Below, one piece after another: positions 59,559-64,000 of a stretch of DNA of 64,000 nucleotides (positions are counted from its first letter, which is position 1; every line of letters begins with the position of its first letter). The notes under the pieces were generated by a model that worked only from the letters and a program-made list of their open reading frames with translations, ran no database searches and had not been told where the DNA came from. The translations under genes and the position numbers were made by a program. The stretch is from Pseudomonas fluorescens (GTDB lineage: Bacteria > Pseudomonadota > Gammaproteobacteria > Pseudomonadales > Pseudomonadaceae): contig NZ_VCNJ01000026.1 in the NCBI RefSeq assembly GCF_005938625.1, positions 62,001 to 126,000 on the forward strand. Reading direction: 5' to 3'.

Positions 59559-60017
59559 ATGCTTATTCAACGCATTTTCGCCTCAGTGCTGTTGCTGGTC
59601 TGTGTCGGCCTGGCACTGATGGCGTGGCCGTACCAAGCGGCTTTTTCCTACGAACCGGTAGGCCCGCGCGCCTTCCCGCTGCTGATGCTCGGCCTGATGG
59701 GCGCAGCGCTGCTGTACATGGTGTTCCGCCCGGCGCCGATCAAACACAGCGATGACGAGCCGCCACTGGATCGCGAAACCCTGACCAAGATTGCTATCTG
59801 CGTCGCACTGCTGCTGGTGTTCGCCGGTCTGTTCGAACCGCTGGGTTTCATCCTCAGCAGCATCCTCATCGGCATTCCGATGGCGCGCCTGTATGGCGGG
59901 CGCTGGATGCCGAGCATCGTGGTGACCACGCTGATGGCCATCGGTCTGTACCTGCTGTTCGACCGTGTGATGGACGTTCCGCTGCCCCTTGGCCTGCTCG
60001 ACGTGCTGGAGAACTGA
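59559..60017 (+). CDS. tctB: Tricarboxylate transporter small membrane subunit TctB
   Basis: The 152-residue protein has four membrane segments (ASVLLLVCVGLALMAWPYQ, FPLLMLGLMGAALLYMVF, IAICVALLLVFAGLFEPLGF, MPSIVVTTLMAIGLYLLF), typical of TctB. It is one base upstream of tctA. Confidence 0.92.
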   Translation: MLIQRIFASVLLLVCVGLALMAWPYQAAFSYEPVGPRAFPLLMLGLMGAALLYMVFRPAPIKHSDDEPPLDRETLTKIAICVALLLVFAGLFEPLGFILSSILIGIPMARLYGGRWMPSIVVTTLMAIGLYLLFDRVMDVPLPLGLLDVLEN

Positions 60018-60018
60018 T

Positions 60019-61533
60019 ATGGATACCCTCGGTTATTTGGGTCAAGGCTTTGGCGTCGCGCTGAGCCCGTACAACCTGGTCACGGCCCTGACCGGCACGC
60101 TGATCGGCACCGTCGTTGGCTTGCTCCCGGGCCTGGGCCCGATCAATGGTGTGGCCTTGCTGATCCCGATTGCTTTCGCCCTCGGCCTGCCGCCGGAGTC
60201 GGCGTTGATTCTGTTGGCAGCGGTGTATCTGGGCTGTGAATACGGCGGGCGGATCAGCTCGATCCTGCTGAACATCCCGGGCGAAGCGTCCACCGTGATG
60301 ACCACCCTTGACGGTTACCCGATGGCCCGCAAAGGTCTCGCCGGTGTGGCGCTGTCGCTGTCGGCGTGGAGTTCGTTTATCGGCGCGTTTATCGCCACCT
60401 GCGGCATGGTCCTGTTCGCGCCGTTGCTGGCGAAATGGGCGATTGCCTTCGGCCCGGCCGAATACTTCGTGTTGATGGTGTTTGCGATTGTCTGTCTCGG
60501 CGGTATGGCCGGTGATCGACCGTTGAAAACCTTTATCGCGGCATTGATCGGCCTGTTCCTGTCGAGCGTCGGCATTGACGCCAACAGCGGCGTGTACCGC
60601 TTCACCGGCGACAACATCCACCTGACTGATGGCATTCAGTTTGTCGTGCTGGTGCTCGGCCTGTTCTCGGTCAGCGAGATCCTGTTGCTGCTGGAGAAAA
60701 CCCATCGCGGCCAGGAAGCGGTGAAAGCCACCGGGCGGATGATGTTCAACTTCAAGGAAGCGTCGTCGGTGTTCGTGGTGAACATTCGTTGCGGCCTGCT
60801 CGGGTTCATCATGGGCGTGTTGCCGGGTGCCGGTGCGACGCTGGCCAGTGCCGTGGCCTACATGACCGAAAAACGCATCGCCGGAGCCAGTGGCAAATTC
60901 GGTCAGGGTGATGCTCGCGGTCTCGCCGCGCCGGAAACCGCTATCGGTGCTTCGGCCTGTGGCGCTTTAGTGCCGATGCTAACGCTGGGTGTACCAGGTT
61001 CGGGCACCACCGCGGTGATGATCGGCGCGCTGTCGCTGTACAACATCACTCCGGGCCCGCTGCTGTTCCAGCAACAACCGGACATCGTCTGGGGCCTGAT
61101 CGCCTCGTTGTTCATCGCCAACATCATGCTGGTGATCCTCAACATCCCGATGATCCGCATCTTCACCCGCATCCTCGCCGTGCCGAACTGGGCACTGGTG
61201 CCGGTTATCGCGATCATCACCGGGATCGGCGTCTACGCGGTGCACGCCACCACGTTCGACCTGTTCCTGATGGTCGGCATCGGCATCTTCGGTTACATCC
61301 TGCGCAAGCTCGACTTCCCGTTGTCGCCAGTGCTGCTGGGCTTCATCCTCGGTGGCTTGATGGAGCAGAACCTGCGTCGCGCGCTGTCGATTTCCAACGG
61401 TGCGCTGGAAATCCTCTGGTCGAGCCCGATCACTTTCGGTGTCTGGGTGCTGACCGCGCTGATGTTGGCTTTCCCGCTGATCCGCATCTGGCGCAAACGT
61501 TCGGTCGCGCGTCGCGCCATTGCCGATGTTTGA
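60019..61533 (+). CDS. tctA: Tricarboxylate transporter large membrane subunit TctA
   Basis: The 504-residue protein has many membrane segments and the TctA motifs GLLPGLGPINGVALLIP, YGGRISSILLNIPGEAS and GLLGFIMGVLPGAGATLAS. ATG 60019 is chosen over a longer start inside tctB. It overlaps the AbrB-family gene by 8 bp. Confidence 0.94.
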   Translation: MDTLGYLGQGFGVALSPYNLVTALTGTLIGTVVGLLPGLGPINGVALLIPIAFALGLPPESALILLAAVYLGCEYGGRISSILLNIPGEASTVMTTLDGYPMARKGLAGVALSLSAWSSFIGAFIATCGMVLFAPLLAKWAIAFGPAEYFVLMVFAIVCLGGMAGDRPLKTFIAALIGLFLSSVGIDANSGVYRFTGDNIHLTDGIQFVVLVLGLFSVSEILLLLEKTHRGQEAVKATGRMMFNFKEASSVFVVNIRCGLLGFIMGVLPGAGATLASAVAYMTEKRIAGASGKFGQGDARGLAAPETAIGASACGALVPMLTLGVPGSGTTAVMIGALSLYNITPGPLLFQQQPDIVWGLIASLFIANIMLVILNIPMIRIFTRILAVPNWALVPVIAIITGIGVYAVHATTFDLFLMVGIGIFGYILRKLDFPLSPVLLGFILGGLMEQNLRRALSISNGALEILWSSPITFGVWVLTALMLAFPLIRIWRKRSVARRAIADV

Positions 61534-62560
61534 TCGCGCCTCACTGAAATCCTGGTGGGGAACCCCGCTGGTCGGTCTGCTTGGCGGTTTCCTCGCCAGC
61601 CAGATCGGCTGGCCACTGCCGTGGATGGTCGGCTCGTTGCTAGCGATCATCCTCGTGCGCTGCCTGACGCCGTGGCAACTTACGGAAATCCCTGGCGGCC
61701 GCAAGTGCGGCCAGTGGATTGTCGGCATCGGGATTGGCCTGCACTTCACCCCGGTGGTGATGGAGCAGGTGCTCAGTCATTTCGGTTTGATCTTCTTCGG
61801 CGCGCTGGTCACCAGTGTGTCGGCGGTGGTCGGCGTGTGGTTGATGCGCCGCACCGGTGAGGATCGCGCCACGGCGTTCTTTTCGAGCATGCCCGGCGGT
61901 TCTGGCGAGATGGTCAACCTTGGCGCGCGCAATGGCGCGATGCTCAGCCACGTCGCGGCGGGGCAGAGTTTGCGTGTGTTGGTGGTGGTGCTGTGCGTGC
62001 CGGCGGCGTTCAAGTATCTGCTCGGTGACGGCAATCCGATTTCCCACGCGGGCAGCGTTGATTGGCGCTGGCTGGCGCTTCTGTTTCCGGCGGGCGGTCT
62101 GCTCGCGTGGCTCTGGCAGCGTTTGCGCCAACCCAATCCGTGGCTGTTCGGGCCGTTGCTGGTGAGTGCGGCGGTGAGCATTGGCTGGGATCTGCACATT
62201 GGTTTGCCCAATGGCGGCAGTCAGATTGGCCAGTGGTTGATTGGCAGTGGTTTGGGCTGTCACTTCAATCGGCAGTTCTTCCGCCGCGCGCCATCTTTTA
62301 TGGGGCGGACATTGATCGGCACGGCGTTGACCATGTTGATCGCGACGCTGGCTGCGTTGGGGTTAAGTGCTTTGACTCATCTGGATTTGCGTTCACTGAC
62401 GTTGGGCATGATGCCCGGCGGCATCGCCGAGATGAGTCTGACGGCGGAGACGCTGCAATTGTCGGTACCGCTGGTGACGGCGATGCAGGTGATGCGGCTG
62501 TTGTTTGTGCTGTTTCTGGCGGAGCCGTTGTTCAAGTACTGGAATCGTAATCCCGAGTAA
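61526..62560 (+). CDS. AbrB-family membrane protein
   Basis: The 344-residue protein has two copies of the AbrB-family membrane module: WWGTPLVGLLGGFLASQIGWPLPWMVGSLL and PNPWLFGPLLVSAAVSIGWDL, each with five or so helices, plus SMPGGSGEMV and MMPGGIAEMSL. The family (PF05145) is putatively a transporter or regulator and is often next to tct operons. ATG 61526 is chosen so that it overlaps tctA by 8 bp. Confidence 0.88.
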   Translation: MFDRASLKSWWGTPLVGLLGGFLASQIGWPLPWMVGSLLAIILVRCLTPWQLTEIPGGRKCGQWIVGIGIGLHFTPVVMEQVLSHFGLIFFGALVTSVSAVVGVWLMRRTGEDRATAFFSSMPGGSGEMVNLGARNGAMLSHVAAGQSLRVLVVVLCVPAAFKYLLGDGNPISHAGSVDWRWLALLFPAGGLLAWLWQRLRQPNPWLFGPLLVSAAVSIGWDLHIGLPNGGSQIGQWLIGSGLGCHFNRQFFRRAPSFMGRTLIGTALTMLIATLAALGLSALTHLDLRSLTLGMMPGGIAEMSLTAETLQLSVPLVTAMQVMRLLFVLFLAEPLFKYWNRNPE

Positions 62561-62582
62561 GTCTGCAAGACCGAGTTGCCTT

Positions 62583-62659
62583 CTTCGCGAGCAAGCTCGC
62601 TCCCACAATGGTCATGTAAACGCCGCAAAACCAATGTGGGAGCGAGCTTGCTCGCGAAG
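62583..62659. repeat. REPIN: inverted REP pair with 25-bp arms
   Basis: Arms at 62583-62607 and 62635-62659 are perfect inverted copies with the same core as at 54803-54870. It lies after the AbrB-family gene. Confidence 0.9.
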
Positions 62660-62679
62660 TGGCCCGCTCAGCCAACCGA

Positions 62680-63372
62680 TCAAATCGGCGGCAAACGCCA
62701 CTCGATCGGCGTCTCGCCATTCTGCTCGAGAAACTTGTTGGTGCGGCCAAAGTGTCCGCAGCCCAGGAACCCGCGATACGCCGACAGCGGCGACGGATGC
62801 ACCGACGTCAGCACCAGATGCTTGGTCGCGTCGATCAGCTTCTGCTTGCTCTGCGCATGCGCGCCCCAGAGCATGAACACCAAGTGCGGCTGCCGTTCGC
62901 TAACCAGCTCAATGATCCGATCAGTAAAAAACTGCCAACCCTTGTCCTTGTGCGCATTGGCGTTGGCGCGCTCGACGGTCATGGTGGTGTTGATCATCAA
63001 CACGCCCTGATCGGCCCAGCTCTGCAGGTAACCGTGATTGGGAATGTCGATGTTCAGGTCGCGCTTCAACTCTTTATAGATGTTGACCAGCGACGGCGGT
63101 GCCGGCACGCCCGGTTGCACCGAGAAGCACAGACCGTGGGCCTGGCCCGGGCCGTGGTACGGGTCCTGACCGAGGATCACCACCTTCACTTTATCCAGTG
63201 GCGTCGAGTTCAGCGCGTTGAAAATCATCGGACCCGGCGGATAGATTTCCTTGCCGGCCGCCCGCTCCTGCTGCAGAAACTGGCGCAACTCTGCCATGTA
63301 AGGCTGGTCGAACTCAGCACGCAGTGCCTCCTTCCAGCTCGGTTCGAGTTTGATACGGTCGTCAGCAGTCAT
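62680..63372 (-). CDS. ung: Uracil-DNA glycosylase
   Basis: The 230-residue protein has the family motifs GQDPYHGPGQAHGLCF with the catalytic Asp, and HPSPLSAYRGFLGCGHF with the active-site histidine. It excises uracil from DNA. ATG 63372 gives a length and start usual for Pseudomonas Ung. It diverges from the enoyl-CoA hydratase-like gene. Confidence 0.96.
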   Translation of the reverse strand: MTADDRIKLEPSWKEALRAEFDQPYMAELRQFLQQERAAGKEIYPPGPMIFNALNSTPLDKVKVVILGQDPYHGPGQAHGLCFSVQPGVPAPPSLVNIYKELKRDLNIDIPNHGYLQSWADQGVLMINTTMTVERANANAHKDKGWQFFTDRIIELVSERQPHLVFMLWGAHAQSKQKLIDATKHLVLTSVHPSPLSAYRGFLGCGHFGRTNKFLEQNGETPIEWRLPPI

Positions 63373-63504
63373 GGTCATACCCGGCAAAAACAATGGGGCG
63401 AACCCTAGGAAAGCCGACCACGCTTGTCAATTGATCTGACGCAGATCCGGCACTTTCCCACACAACGATCATACTGATCGTTCAAATTCCCGATCGAGGT
63501 CACG

Positions 63505-64000
63505 ATGAATCTGCACTTCGAAGAACTCACCGGCACCGACGGCGCCCGCATCGGTATCGCCAGCCTGGATGCTGAAAAATCGCTGAATGCGCTGTCTCTG
63601 CCGATGATCAACGCCCTTAGCGACAAGTTGAACGTCTGGGCCAAAGATCCACAAATCGTCTGCGTCCTGCTGCGCGGCAATGGTGCCAAGGCGTTCTGTG
63701 CCGGCGGCGAAGTGCGCAGTCTGGTCGAAGCCTGTCGCGCTCACCCCGGCGAAGTCCCGCCGCTGGCCGCGCAGTTTTTCAGCGCCGAATATCGTCTGGA
63801 TTACAGCCTGCACACGTATCCCAAACCGCTGATCTGCTGGGGCCATGGTTATGTGCTCGGCGGCGGCATGGGCCTGTTGCAAGGCGCGAGCACACGGATC
63901 GTCACGCCGAGCAGCCGCTTGGCGATGCCGGAAATCACCATTGGTCTGTATCCGGACGTCGGCGCCAGTTGGTTTCTCGCCCGGCTGCCGGGCAAGCTTG
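63505..64000 (+). CDS. 3-hydroxyisobutyryl-CoA hydrolase-like protein, cut by window edge
   Basis: The 165 visible codons begin MNLHFEELTGTDGARIGIASL. The crotonase fold shows in AFCAGGEVRSL (oxyanion-hole region) and GGGMGLLQGAS, and the hydrolase-type segment reads MPEITIGLYPDVGASWFLARL, a marker of the HIBCH branch. It would act in valine degradation. The 3' part lies outside the window. Confidence 0.85.
   Translation, partial: MNLHFEELTGTDGARIGIASLDAEKSLNALSLPMINALSDKLNVWAKDPQIVCVLLRGNGAKAFCAGGEVRSLVEACRAHPGEVPPLAAQFFSAEYRLDYSLHTYPKPLICWGHGYVLGGGMGLLQGASTRIVTPSSRLAMPEITIGLYPDVGASWFLARLPGKL

Overview
The window is a piece of a Pseudomonas chromosome, most likely of the P. fluorescens group. 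The right half carries gene neighbourhoods typical of that genus: purC-bamC-dapA, gcvR-bcp, algU-mucA-mucB-mucD divergent from nadB, and sdhE-ygfX. GC-rich coding and three long REP inverted repeats (REPINs) around 43.1, 54.8 and 62.6 kb agree with this. The prophage is about 38 kb in view and its left end lies outside the window.

Bases 1-38,024 hold a temperate, contractile-tailed phage inserted at the 3' end of a tRNA-Ser(CGA) gene. A leftward transcript carries cro, a CII-like regulator, a DksA-like zinc finger, a large primase-helicase, a putative late regulator, a holin, a putative cos site, a lambda-type head module (terminase, portal, ClpP-type protease, decoration and capsid proteins, joining proteins), a P2-type tail module, and lysis genes (endolysin, Rz with Rz1 nested inside). 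A Dam-type methylase and a truncated AAA ATPase follow. A rightward early operon starts behind the CI repressor and ends in a small coupled zinc-finger ORF, an excisionase and a tyrosine integrase. CI is flanked by two near-identical operators about 800 bp apart.

Two accessory cassettes sit at the prophage edges. Between integrase and attachment site, an AT-rich three-gene operon (HNH/CTD protein, MC6-like middle component, DUF2326-type ABC ATPase) has the architecture of an ABC-three-component conflict system. At the other edge, an AAA ATPase that resembles the ATPase partner of S8 peptidases in IetAS-like defence pairs is preceded by a perfect LexA-box palindrome.

The phage carries several unexplained non-coding arrangements: stem-loops with a U tract and a shared ribosome-binding box inside the late operon just ahead of major structural genes; an 11-bp-phased TTTCAGT array ahead of the terminase genes; an 11-bp-phased array at the end of the putative late regulator; a roughly 330-bp region full of CCCAACACA-type repeats; and repeated leader boxes ahead of early genes.

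Bases 38,197-64,000 are core genome: purine and lysine biosynthesis, outer-membrane assembly (BamC, BepA), a peroxiredoxin, TusA, the AlgU envelope-stress regulon, NAD synthesis, flavin and iron-sulfur maturation (SdhE, YgfZ), and a tricarboxylate uptake locus (TctDE two-component system, OprD-family porin, TctCBA transporter, AbrB-family membrane protein). Uracil-DNA glycosylase and the start of a 3-hydroxyisobutyryl-CoA hydrolase-like gene close the window. Functions come from reading the proteins and from gene order; no database search was run.
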